Origin: an uncultured Mollicutes bacterium
Lineage (GTDB): Bacteria; Bacillota_I; Bacilli_A; RFN20; CAG-288
Length of the DNA stretch: 5,002 bases
Assembly: GCA_900549915.1 (NCBI GenBank)
Contig: URQF01000110.1
Coordinates: forward strand, 1 to 5,002
Direction of reading: 5' to 3'
Both the position numbers and the translations under genes were made by a program. This document shows positions 1-5,002 of the stretch, in pieces. Under the pieces are notes generated by a model that was not told the origin of the DNA, did not search any database, and saw only the letters and a program-made list of their open reading frames with translations. How positions within the stretch are numbered: position 1 is the stretch's first letter; each line of letters begins with the position of its first letter.

Positions 1-83
1 GGTGCTTTTTTCCCCCAGATTTTCAGATTCTTTCCAGCCCAGATGTAGTCTTTCGTTGCCGGTTTGAGTTTAACTGTTTCCAT
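1..83 (-). CDS. manA: Mannose-6-phosphate isomerase, class I (N-terminus only, cut by window edge)
   Basis: Reading the minus strand from the ATG at 83-81 gives 27 codons with no stop before the window edge. The peptide starts METVKLKPATKDYIWAG and continues to a WGKK segment near residues 22-25. This matches the conserved opening of class I (type I) phosphomannose isomerases, where a 'LKP...K.YIWGG..L...GK' signature begins the cupin fold. These zinc enzymes interconvert mannose-6-phosphate and fructose-6-phosphate in the cytoplasm, feeding mannose into glycolysis or supplying mannose-6-P for glycans. The start is supported by an AGGAG at 97-93 on the minus strand, 9 bases upstream; a second purine run (AAGAGG) sits closer. 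The usual second Gly of YIWGG is Ala here. The zinc ligands lie outside the window, so the call rests on the N-terminal motif alone. The gene diverges from the alcohol dehydrogenase gene. Confidence 0.72.
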   Translation of the reverse strand, partial: METVKLKPATKDYIWAGKNLKIWGKKA

Positions 84-106
84 TGACCTCTTCTCCTCTG
101 TTTCTG

Positions 107-135
107 TTCTTAGCATACACTAAATAAGAGGACAA
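107..135 (-). promoter_or_regulatory. Possible promoter for the mannose-6-phosphate isomerase gene
   Basis: On the minus strand a TTGTCC (135-130) lies 17 bases upstream of TAAGAA (112-107). The -10 is preceded by TGC (115-113), the extended -10 arrangement. The -35 matches 4 of 6 consensus bases and the -10 only 3 of 6, so the correct spacing and the TGn carry most of the weight. A start near base 100 would leave a leader of about 17 bases with the AGGAG site close to its 5' end. This is tentative. Confidence 0.3.
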
Positions 136-154
136 TGGAAAAGAAATGGGTTAT

Positions 155-182
155 TTGTTGAAATAAATTTTCAAGTTATAAT
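155..182 (+). promoter_or_regulatory. Sigma-A-type promoter for the FucO-like dehydrogenase gene
   Basis: A perfect TATAAT -10 box lies at 177-182. The best -35 candidate is TTGTTG at 155-160 with a 16-base spacer (3 of 6 consensus matches). Transcription would start near 189, giving a leader of about 20 bases that includes the AGGAGG ribosome binding site at 195-200, 7 bases before the ATG at 208. An interrupted inverted repeat (TTGAAA at 158-163, TTTCAA at 169-174) overlaps the -35 and fills the spacer, a position suited to a repressor operator. Confidence 0.6.
158..174. promoter_or_regulatory. Candidate operator: interrupted palindrome between -35 and -10
   Basis: TTGAAA and TTTCAA form perfect 6-bp inverted arms around a 5-base AT centre, inside the promoter of the dehydrogenase gene. 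A protein bound here would block RNA polymerase. Fermentative alcohol dehydrogenases of Bacillota are often controlled by the redox repressor Rex, whose sites are AT-rich palindromes of the TTGTtAA...TTaACAA kind. This site resembles that only loosely, and AT-rich spacers yield such repeats by chance, so no regulator is assigned. Confidence 0.25.
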
Positions 183-207
183 AGAAAAGAATATAGGAGG
201 CCAAACT

Positions 208-1353
208 ATGGCAAATCGTTTCGTTCTGAATGAAATGTCCTACCATGGACATGGAGCAATCGAAAATATTGCTTCAGAGGCAAAAGCAGCTGGTTTTAAG
301 AAGGCACTTGTCTGCTCGGATCCGGATCTTCTCAAATTCCATGTTACGGATAAGGTCATCAAGCTTCTTGATGAAGCAAAGATTCCGTATGAAATCTATT
401 CGAATATCAAGCCGAACCCGACGATTGAGAATGTGACCTCGGGAGTAGAGGCCTGCAAGAAGGCTGGTGCTGACTTTATCATTGCTGTTGGTGGTGGATC
501 TTCTATGGATACTGCCAAAGCCATCGGTATTATCATCACCAATCCGGAATTTGCAGATGTCCGTTCTTTGGAAGGCGCCTTTAAGACTCATCATAAGGCT
601 CTGCCGATTTTCGCTGTTCCAACCACGGCTGGTACTGCTGCTGAGGTTACTATCAACTACGTCATCACGGATGTAGAAAAAGAACGTAAGTTCGTCTGCG
701 CTGATCCTCATGATATCCCGGTCATTGCCTTTGTTGACCCAGACAGGATGTCCACGATGCCTAAGTCCCTCACGGCTTTCACTGGTATGGATGCTCTTAC
801 CCATGCTATCGAAGGCTATACGACAAAAGCAGCCTGGGAATTATCCGATAGGTTCCATCTCAAAGCGATTGAAATCATTTCCCATAGTCTTCGTGATGCA
901 GTCAAGAATGATCCAAAAGGCCGTGAAGAAATGGCTCTTGGCCAGTATATTGCCGGTATGGGCTTCTCCAATGTCGGATTAGGCATTGACCACGCTAGGG
1001 CACATACCCTTTCCGCGCATTATGATGTTCCGCATGGCAAAGCCTGTGCTATGCTGCTTCCTATTTCTATGGAATTCAACAAAGAAGTAACAGGCGAGAA
1101 GTATAAGAACATTGCGATTGCTATGGGTGTTGAAGGAGTCGAGAAGAGGACGCAGGAAGAGTATCGTAACGCTGCTATCCATGCGGTTAAGAAACTCGGT
1201 GAAGATGTCGGCATCCCGACAGTCTGCAGCGAAATCCGTGCAGAAGACCTTGATGTCCTTGCATCGGATGCCTTAAAAGATGCCTGCTATCCAGGCAATC
1301 CGCGTGAAGCAACACACGAACAGGTTGTCGAACTCTTTAAGAAACTTAGGTAA
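208..1353 (+). CDS. fucO: FucO-like lactaldehyde reductase / 1,2-propanediol oxidoreductase (iron-containing alcohol dehydrogenase)
   Basis: This 381-residue protein aligns nearly end to end with E. coli FucO (about 382 residues), including long shared blocks such as NPEFADVRSLEG (112-123), PTTAGTAAEVTINYVITD (138-155), DALTHAIEGY (195-204), EEMALGQY (240-247) and GNPREAT (363-369). FucO is a group III iron-dependent dehydrogenase that reduces L-lactaldehyde, formed from fucose or rhamnose, to 1,2-propanediol with NADH during anaerobic growth. The N-terminal half holds the nucleotide-binding fold, with GGGSSMD at 95-101. Asp38 corresponds to the FucO Asp39 that favours NAD over NADP. Predicted iron ligands Asp195, His199, His262 and His276 are all present, as is the second conserved His266. 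The segment around the third ligand reads DHARAHTLSAHY rather than the usual VHgMAHpLgA..Y, so substrate preference may differ. Start: ATG with AGGAGG 7 bases upstream. No fucose or rhamnose genes are visible, so the in vivo substrate is inferred; 1,3-propanediol or other short alcohols are alternatives. Confidence 0.93.
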   Translation: MANRFVLNEMSYHGHGAIENIASEAKAAGFKKALVCSDPDLLKFHVTDKVIKLLDEAKIPYEIYSNIKPNPTIENVTSGVEACKKAGADFIIAVGGGSSMDTAKAIGIIITNPEFADVRSLEGAFKTHHKALPIFAVPTTAGTAAEVTINYVITDVEKERKFVCADPHDIPVIAFVDPDRMSTMPKSLTAFTGMDALTHAIEGYTTKAAWELSDRFHLKAIEIISHSLRDAVKNDPKGREEMALGQYIAGMGFSNVGLGIDHARAHTLSAHYDVPHGKACAMLLPISMEFNKEVTGEKYKNIAIAMGVEGVEKRTQEEYRNAAIHAVKKLGEDVGIPTVCSEIRAEDLDVLASDALKDACYPGNPREATHEQVVELFKKLR

Positions 1354-1369
1354 TTTAAAACAATCCAAC

Positions 1370-1410
1370 AAAGACTGGCGAAAATCAGTATCGTCAGTCT
1401 TTTTCTATTT
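1370..1410 (+). terminator. Rho-independent terminator after the FucO-like gene
   Basis: Bases 1370-1380 pair with 1392-1402 as an 11-bp stem (one G-U pair) around an 11-base loop. The 3' arm runs into a T-rich tract (TTTTT at 1400-1404, then CTATTT). It starts 17 bases after the stop codon of the dehydrogenase gene, so that gene is probably transcribed alone and separately from the DUF2804 gene downstream. Confidence 0.88.
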
Positions 1411-1451
1411 CATAAATTTGAAATATTAAGAAACATCGAGGTGTTTTGCTT

Positions 1452-1457
1452 TATAAT
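1452..1457 (+). promoter_or_regulatory. -10 box of a promoter for the DUF2804 gene
   Basis: A perfect TATAAT sits at 1452-1457, 21 bases before the ATG at 1479, with the preceding gene terminated at about 1400. No good -35 is present at 16-18 bases upstream (the region reads AAGAAAC), and the nearest TTGAAA at 1418-1423 is too far. Transcription from about 1464 would give a short leader carrying the GAGGGG site. This supports ATG 1479 as the start over the in-frame TTG at 1446, which would lie upstream of the transcript. Confidence 0.45.
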
Positions 1458-1478
1458 GGAGAAAAAGAGGGGAAAAGA

Positions 1479-2495
1479 ATGGAAGAACATGTATTAACAG
1501 AAGGAAAGCTTCTCGATGAAAAGGGAAATCTTTTTGAAGCCGGTTATTCTACCTCCTTAGTCAAGGAATATGATAGTTCTAAGATCAAGGCAGGAAAGAT
1601 GCGGATCAAAGAATGGGACTACTATTATTTTGGTGATGACCAATATGGAATCGCTAGGACTATCGATGATAATCGCTATAGGGGATTATGCAGTTTCTCG
1701 ATTCTTGATTTTCAAAAGAAGGAATTCCTTAATCATGCAAAAAGGTTCGCTTTTCCTGTGGGAAAGGTAAACCTTCCTTCTACTAGTGAAGATGGTTCTG
1801 TTTCAAAGATGGGGAAGAAATATTCTATTTCTTTTGAAAACAGAAAAGGACAACGGCATCTTCATGCGGAGTTTGAGAGGAAGAAGAAAAACTTTATTTG
1901 TGATATTAATCTTCATCCAACTACAGATAAAACAAGGGTGATTGCCACTCCTTTTCATAAAAAGAAGCACTTCTACTACAATCAGAAAATCAATCTTCTT
2001 CAAGGAGACGGATATTTCACTTTCGGAGATATCCGACATGAATTCAAGAATGTGTATGGTGTCTTAGACTGGGGAAGAGGTGTCTGGACTTATAAGAACA
2101 CTTGGTATTGGTCAAGCCTCTCTGGTGAACAGAATGGAGTCAGAATTGGATTTAACTTAGGCTATGGATTCGGAGACACTTCCAAAGCCAGCGAGAACAG
2201 GCTTTTTGTCAATGATCAGTACTACAAGTTCACATCGGTGGTTTTTGATATTCCAAAAGATGAAAACGGAAACGAAAAATTTTTGGAACCCTGGCACATA
2301 TATTCTCCAAACAAAGATATTGATCTGAAATTCGTTCCAATTTTAGATCGTCATGAGAATGCAAACGCCTTGATTATTGCACAGAACGCCCATCAGGTCT
2401 TTGGCAGATTCTACGGAGTATTTAAAACCAAAGATGGTGATATTCAACTAAATGGAAGGCTTGGATTTGCAGAAAAAGTAACGAATCGTTGGTAA
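1479..2495 (+). CDS. DUF2804 family protein of unknown function
   Basis: The 338-residue product shows the hallmark signatures of DUF2804 (Pfam PF10974): GVLDWGRGVW (194-203), NTWYW (207-211) and, after a short gap, GFNLGYGFGDTSKASEN (224-240), followed by LFVND. The family has no established function that I know of. The many aromatic and glycine-rich beta-strand segments suggest a mostly beta protein, perhaps a lipocalin-like or hydroxyneurosporene-synthase-like barrel, but that is inference. There is no signal peptide or membrane segment, so it is likely cytoplasmic. The start chosen is ATG 1479, with GAGGGGA at 1467-1473 six bases upstream. The in-frame TTG at 1446 would add 11 residues (MLYNGEKEGKR) that include the ribosome binding site itself and is rejected. 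The frame is intact, has a TAA stop and is followed by a strong terminator. The gene stands alone between terminators, and its neighbours give no clear clue to function. Confidence 0.85.
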   Translation: MEEHVLTEGKLLDEKGNLFEAGYSTSLVKEYDSSKIKAGKMRIKEWDYYYFGDDQYGIARTIDDNRYRGLCSFSILDFQKKEFLNHAKRFAFPVGKVNLPSTSEDGSVSKMGKKYSISFENRKGQRHLHAEFERKKKNFICDINLHPTTDKTRVIATPFHKKKHFYYNQKINLLQGDGYFTFGDIRHEFKNVYGVLDWGRGVWTYKNTWYWSSLSGEQNGVRIGFNLGYGFGDTSKASENRLFVNDQYYKFTSVVFDIPKDENGNEKFLEPWHIYSPNKDIDLKFVPILDRHENANALIIAQNAHQVFGRFYGVFKTKDGDIQLNGRLGFAEKVTNRW

Positions 2496-2506
2496 ACCAA
2501 ACACAA

Positions 2507-2540
2507 GAAAAGCGGAGCTTGAGGGCTCCGCTTTTCATTT
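2507..2540. terminator. Probable bidirectional terminator between convergent genes
   Basis: Bases 2507-2518 (GAAAAGCGGAGC) pair perfectly over 12 bp with 2525-2536, leaving a 6-base loop. On the plus strand the stem ends in CTTTTCATTTT, and on the minus strand in CTTTTCTTGTGTTT, so either transcript gets a GC-rich hairpin followed by a U-rich tail. It lies 11 bases after the DUF2804 stop and about 20 bases beyond the stop of the convergent lipoprotein gene, and most likely ends both transcripts. Confidence 0.88.
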
Positions 2541-2555
2541 TGCTATGACTTTAGT

Positions 2556-4778
2556 TTACTTGTAACTGAAGGTGTTATAGGCGGTTTTTGTTCCGTCGGT
2601 TGCAGAGAACGGGCAGATAGCTGCGGAAGACTTGTTGTTCCAGTTGCAGAGAGCAAAGGTCATTGTTACTTCTTTGTTTTCGAAATCTTTGAGGAAGGCG
2701 ACCTGGCCATAACCGCCTTTGTAGATATTGATATAATCAACCTTCTCGCCATTCTGTTTACGATCGTAAGCAGCTTTGTTTTCGTAGATGCAGGCTACAT
2801 TCTTGCCATCTGTATAGTAGTAAACGTTGAGAGAATATAACTGCCTAGAGTACTCGGCTGTTCTATCTACATCATGAAGATCGGCGAAAGTCTTATTGGT
2901 GATGACATTCGGATTCTTAATAGTATTATCGCAAGAAATGACACCATAGAATTTAGAGATTTCCAGATAAGCTTGGCCCTTATCGGTGGCATCTTTGTCA
3001 TTCTTTTTGTGACGCTTGATACCTTCGAGGACGACTTCATCGCCAGAGTTGATGATAAAGTCGTTTAATACAGTCGAATGGGCTTTGTCGACAAGGCAGG
3101 CGATAACTCCGTTGTCGTCGGTAACATAGAAGCTCTTCTGCTTATTTAAGATGGAAGCAGCAACAATACCACGAATCTTGACAGTGTCGCCGTCAGCAGC
3201 ATTATTTGCCACAGAAACGGACTGGGCACCAGCGGTGATATCAACAAAGCTGATATCCTTAGTGAAGGTCTGGCTCTGACCTTTGTAAGAGACCTTCCTA
3301 GAAAGGGTGGCAGTCTTAACAGCAGCATCTTTGTTAATATTTAAGATAGTCTTGCCATCTTCGCCGGTAACGAAGGAAGCAAGCTCTGTGTTGTTGGAAG
3401 AATAGCTGATGCTGACATCGGAGAAGCCTAATAAAGAATCAGAGTGCGAAGTCCTGACTTCGAGTTCCGGATTTCCGGCATAGACGTCAAGGAACTGGTC
3501 TTTGACATAGTAATCATAGACGAAAGGAACGACATCGCTATCTTTCCTAGCATAGTTTTCAATCGGGCTGACGGTAATCGGGTTGACACGATAGATAGCA
3601 CCAGTGCTAGTGGATTTGCAGTTGGTAACACCGACATAGAGGTCAACAACCTTGCCCAGATAAGTATCTAACCAACTAAAGTCTTTACCGTTGTTGGCAG
3701 TATAAGTGTAAGTTCCTGTCTTCTGATCAAGGTCATTGATGTAGTAATTAACAAAGCCTGCGCCAGGGACTTGCTTGATGATGGCAGTAGTGTGGAAGAT
3801 TTCGCCAGTGATGTTTTCTTTTGTAATATCGGTCTCGACGATTTCTTTCCTAGTCTTATACTGGATGGAGTCCTTCGGGAATTCGGTATTTCCTTTATCA
3901 TTGCTGATCAGATGAGAGTTAGAAACCTGGATAGCACCCTTGTATCCAATCTGGGCAGCAATGTTCTGTTCCTTATCAGCGATGAACAAGTCGGTTTCAC
4001 CGGCGACCGTAATGGTGTTGCCTTCGGCTACTTGACCAGCGACATCTCCGCCATGGACATAAATAGAACCAGTGGCATCAACAAGATATAAACCATTGGG
4101 GCTGAATTTTTGAGTCTTAGTGGTCTTTGCAACAACACCAGTGATCTTGACTTTGGTTCCTTTTGCAGCAGAACGAGCAGCTGCAATAGTGAAAACAGTA
4201 TAAGCGGAATCGTCGAAGGCATCATGAGTAGAATCAATGTGGAGAAGTTTGGCCGGAGAACCTTGCGGACCCATTTCCGGAGTTCCGTTGAAGGTATGGA
4301 GAGCACCTTTGAGATAAACGGTATCGCCTTTTTGCGGGATATTCTCTAAGTTATCGAAATAAGTTTCTCCATCTGCGCCACGGACACCATAGACATCCAG
4401 AGAAACGGATTCATCGCTGACATCAACGATGGTCCTCTGGCCATAAGCATAGTTAATGATGTTTTTGATTACACCCAAAACAATATATTCATCACTGGGA
4501 TCTTCACCAGCTGCGTTAGCAAAAGCAATGGCTTCTTTGACGGAATAAATCGTATCCGTAATACCATCAACGCTAGGACGGGAAACGCTAGCACTAGCAG
4601 AAGAAGGAGTTTCACTCGGAGCAACAGTAGGGTTCACAGTCGGAGTTTCGGTCGGATTTACGGTTGTGGTTTCACTCGGAGCAGGAGCAGAAGGATTGAC
4701 GGATTCAGAAGTTTCACCACATCCGACAAGAAGCAAGGAAGACAAACAGACAGCTACGGCGCGCTTTGATTGTTTCAT
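2556..4778 (-). CDS. Surface lipoprotein with repeated OB-fold-like domains and an Ig-like domain
   Basis: This 740-residue protein opens with a typical lipoprotein signal: KQSKR, a hydrophobic stretch (7-18) and the lipobox LVGC with Cys20. It should be lipidated and anchored to the outer face of the membrane. Residues 21-70 are a Ser/Thr/Pro spacer with APSET, NPTETPT and NPTV repeats, as in wall-spanning linkers. The rest appears modular. A beta-rich module at about 76-182 has V.GVI, a VDVSDES strand and KGDTVYLKG. A clearer OB-like module at about 193-290 has GTKVKITGVV, GLYLVDATGSIYVHG and GNTITVAG; another at about 515-610 has GDTVKIRGIV, KSFYVTDDNGV and GDEVVLEG. Weaker similar modules lie at about 315-405 and 625-735, and an Ig-like stretch at 415-512. 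No catalytic motif was recognised. OB-like repeats of this kind occur in large secreted proteins and nucleases of gut bacteria, where they may bind polysaccharide, nucleic acid or protein; which applies here is unknown. Start: ATG with AGAGGT at 4791-4786, 7 bases upstream. It appears monocistronic, with a TAA stop. Confidence 0.8.
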   Translation of the reverse strand: MKQSKRAVAVCLSSLLLVGCGETSESVNPSAPAPSETTTVNPTETPTVNPTVAPSETPSSASASVSRPSVDGITDTIYSVKEAIAFANAAGEDPSDEYIVLGVIKNIINYAYGQRTIVDVSDESVSLDVYGVRGADGETYFDNLENIPQKGDTVYLKGALHTFNGTPEMGPQGSPAKLLHIDSTHDAFDDSAYTVFTIAAARSAAKGTKVKITGVVAKTTKTQKFSPNGLYLVDATGSIYVHGGDVAGQVAEGNTITVAGETDLFIADKEQNIAAQIGYKGAIQVSNSHLISNDKGNTEFPKDSIQYKTRKEIVETDITKENITGEIFHTTAIIKQVPGAGFVNYYINDLDQKTGTYTYTANNGKDFSWLDTYLGKVVDLYVGVTNCKSTSTGAIYRVNPITVSPIENYARKDSDVVPFVYDYYVKDQFLDVYAGNPELEVRTSHSDSLLGFSDVSISYSSNNTELASFVTGEDGKTILNINKDAAVKTATLSRKVSYKGQSQTFTKDISFVDITAGAQSVSVANNAADGDTVKIRGIVAASILNKQKSFYVTDDNGVIACLVDKAHSTVLNDFIINSGDEVVLEGIKRHKKNDKDATDKGQAYLEISKFYGVISCDNTIKNPNVITNKTFADLHDVDRTAEYSRQLYSLNVYYYTDGKNVACIYENKAAYDRKQNGEKVDYINIYKGGYGQVAFLKDFENKEVTMTFALCNWNNKSSAAICPFSATDGTKTAYNTFSYK
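4569..4710 (-). repeat. Low-complexity Ser/Thr/Pro linker-coding region with a 15-base direct repeat
   Basis: This segment encodes residues 23-70 of the lipoprotein, almost entirely Ser, Thr, Pro, Ala, Val, Asn and Glu. On the plus strand GTTTCACTCGGAGCA occurs at 4609-4623 and again at 4669-4683, exactly 60 bases (20 codons) apart. Each copy encodes APSET on the minus strand. Between them NPT is repeated three times. Such tracts can expand or contract by slippage or recombination without breaking frame. Confidence 0.7.
4719..4778 (-). other. Lipoprotein signal peptide (type II) of the OB-fold lipoprotein
   Basis: Residues 1-20 comprise a basic n-region (MKQSKR), a hydrophobic core (AVAVCLSSLLLV) and the lipobox L17-V18-G19-C20. 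Signal peptidase II would cut before Cys20, which becomes the diacylglycerol-modified N-terminus. The following residues GETSES contain no Asp at +2; the Gly there is compatible with membrane retention. Confidence 0.9.
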
Positions 4779-4867
4779 TTTAATTACCTCTAGGGTTAGT
4801 TTAGCTGAAATTTAAGCAAAATAAAACTAAAAAATAAAAGATATTCCTAGATACGGTGTGCTGGGTT

Positions 4868-4894
4868 TTGAGTTTTTCCGATAAATGCTATTAT
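4868..4894 (+). promoter_or_regulatory. Extended -10 promoter reading rightwards
   Basis: TGC followed by TATTAT at 4889-4894 forms an extended -10 element, with TTGAGT at 4868-4873 as a -35 candidate (15-base spacer, slightly short; TTTGAG or TTTTGA give 16 or 17). The predicted start is near 4901, which falls at the first base pairs of the structured element at 4900-4946. That agreement between independent signals makes a real transcription start more likely. It diverges from the lipoprotein gene, for which I found no convincing promoter in the same gap. Confidence 0.5.
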
Positions 4895-4899
4895 TTTCA

Positions 4900-4994
4900 T
4901 GCTTCATAACTGAGATTCGAGAGATGTCAGAAAGAGTTATGTAGCAATAGTCCTTCCCTGACTATCTCCCGAATCTCCACGGAAGGACTTTTTC
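4900..4994 (+). ncRNA. Structured RNA element: 5' leader (attenuator/riboswitch-like) or ~90-nt small RNA
   Basis: Two hairpins stand side by side. Hairpin 1 pairs 4900-4911 with 4935-4946 (11 of 12 positions, one T-T mismatch) around a 23-base loop. Hairpin 2 pairs 4949-4957 with 4981-4989 (9 of 9), also around a 23-base loop, and runs into TTTTT. The loops are complementary to each other: GAGATTCG (4912-4919) with CGAATCTC (4970-4977), GAGAT (4921-4925) with ATCTC (4964-4968), a G-U pair (4926/4963), and TCAG (4927-4930) with CTGA (4958-4961), interrupted by one A-C mismatch and one bulged C. The RNA can thus fold as two hairpins, as one long hairpin spanning 4912-4977, or as a kissing or pseudoknotted form. 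I do not recognise a known riboswitch, T-box or housekeeping RNA consensus in it. It may be the leader of a gene starting at 4996 or beyond. Confidence 0.5.
4949..4994 (+). terminator. Hairpin with T-run: terminator/attenuator or SD-sequestering stem
   Basis: AGTCCTTCC (4949-4957) pairs perfectly with GGAAGGACT (4981-4989), followed by TTTTT at 4989-4993 and C. The 23-base loop is long for a simple terminator and contains the 3' arm of the alternative long hairpin. The 3' arm also carries GGAAGGA (4981-4987), 8 bases before an ATG at 4996-4998, so the same stem could hide a ribosome binding site. On the minus strand no T-run follows the stem, so function, if any, is for rightward transcription. 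Confidence 0.55.
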
Positions 4995-5002
4995 TATGGA
5001 AG

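Noticed and set aside
274..804. 176-codon open frame on the minus strand inside the dehydrogenase gene
   Set aside because: It is antisense to a strongly conserved FucO-family frame, has a low-quality Arg/Ser-rich product with no recognisable motif, and no convincing ribosome binding site was found. It is a shadow of the codon bias of the real gene.
1446..1478. TTG start adding 11 residues to the DUF2804 protein
   Set aside because: The extension covers the TATAAT box and the GAGGGG ribosome binding site, and has no ribosome binding site of its own. ATG 1479 has a well-placed one and begins a normal-looking N-terminus.
3771..4091. 106-codon plus-strand open frame inside the lipoprotein gene
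   Set aside because: The frame is antisense to the lipoprotein frame, and the product shows no domain and reads as mirrored codons. No promoter or terminator belongs to it.
4800..4860. Promoter for the lipoprotein gene on the minus strand (e.g. TGC-TTAAAT or TATCTT)
   Set aside because: Candidate -10 boxes match only 4 of 6 bases and none has a credible -35 at 16-18 bases. The region is so A/T-rich that such matches are expected by chance. A promoter must exist, but I cannot place it.
4901..4946. Integron attC-like or IS-end palindrome (CATAACT...AGTTATG)
   Set aside because: The arms do not match the attC core RYYYAAC/GTTRRRY, no transposase or integrase is nearby, and the promoter and T-run flanking the structure point to an RNA role.
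4900..4994. T-box, SAM, TPP, purine, FMN or fluoride riboswitch
   Set aside because: None of the hallmark sequences (for example the T-box TGGNACCGCG antiterminator or the TPP CTGAGA core) is present in the element.

Overview
The window reads as chromosomal DNA of a low-GC Gram-positive bacterium (Bacillota). The support is strong AGGAGG-type ribosome binding sites, sigma-A-like promoters, tight rho-independent terminators, a lipobox lipoprotein with a Ser/Thr/Pro linker, and TAA as the stop codon of all three complete genes with TGG used for Trp. The gene content (a FucO-type iron alcohol dehydrogenase next to mannose-6-phosphate isomerase, plus a multidomain surface lipoprotein) would suit an anaerobic, sugar-fermenting gut organism of the Erysipelotrichia/Bacilli type. 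The exact lineage is inference. No mobile element, tRNA, rRNA or CRISPR array was seen.

Layout. (1) Bases 1-83, minus strand: the first 27 codons of a class I mannose-6-phosphate isomerase, running off the left edge. (2) Bases 84-207: a divergent promoter region. (3) Bases 208-1353, plus: a FucO-like lactaldehyde reductase / 1,2-propanediol oxidoreductase, closed by a terminator at 1370-1410. (4) Bases 1479-2495, plus: a DUF2804 protein of unknown function with its own -10 box. (5) Bases 2507-2540: a perfect 12-bp hairpin between convergent genes, likely serving both. (6) Bases 2556-4778, minus: a 740-residue lipoprotein that appears to be built of several OB-fold-like domains and one Ig-like domain. 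(7) Bases 4779-5002: a divergent intergenic region. It holds an extended -10 promoter, and right at its predicted start site an elaborate structured RNA element whose two hairpin loops are complementary to each other. It ends in a hairpin plus T-run that also contains a Shine-Dalgarno-like sequence before an ATG at the window edge.

Working together. The two divergent metabolic genes both touch sugar use: ManA links mannose-6-P to fructose-6-P, and FucO disposes of lactaldehyde from fucose or rhamnose while reoxidising NADH. No deoxysugar genes are visible, so the pathway link is suggestive only. The DUF2804 gene and the lipoprotein each look monocistronic within the window.

Most worth following up is the right-edge element (about 4900-4994). 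It looks like a bistable or pseudoknotted 5' leader or small RNA that I cannot assign to a known class by eye.
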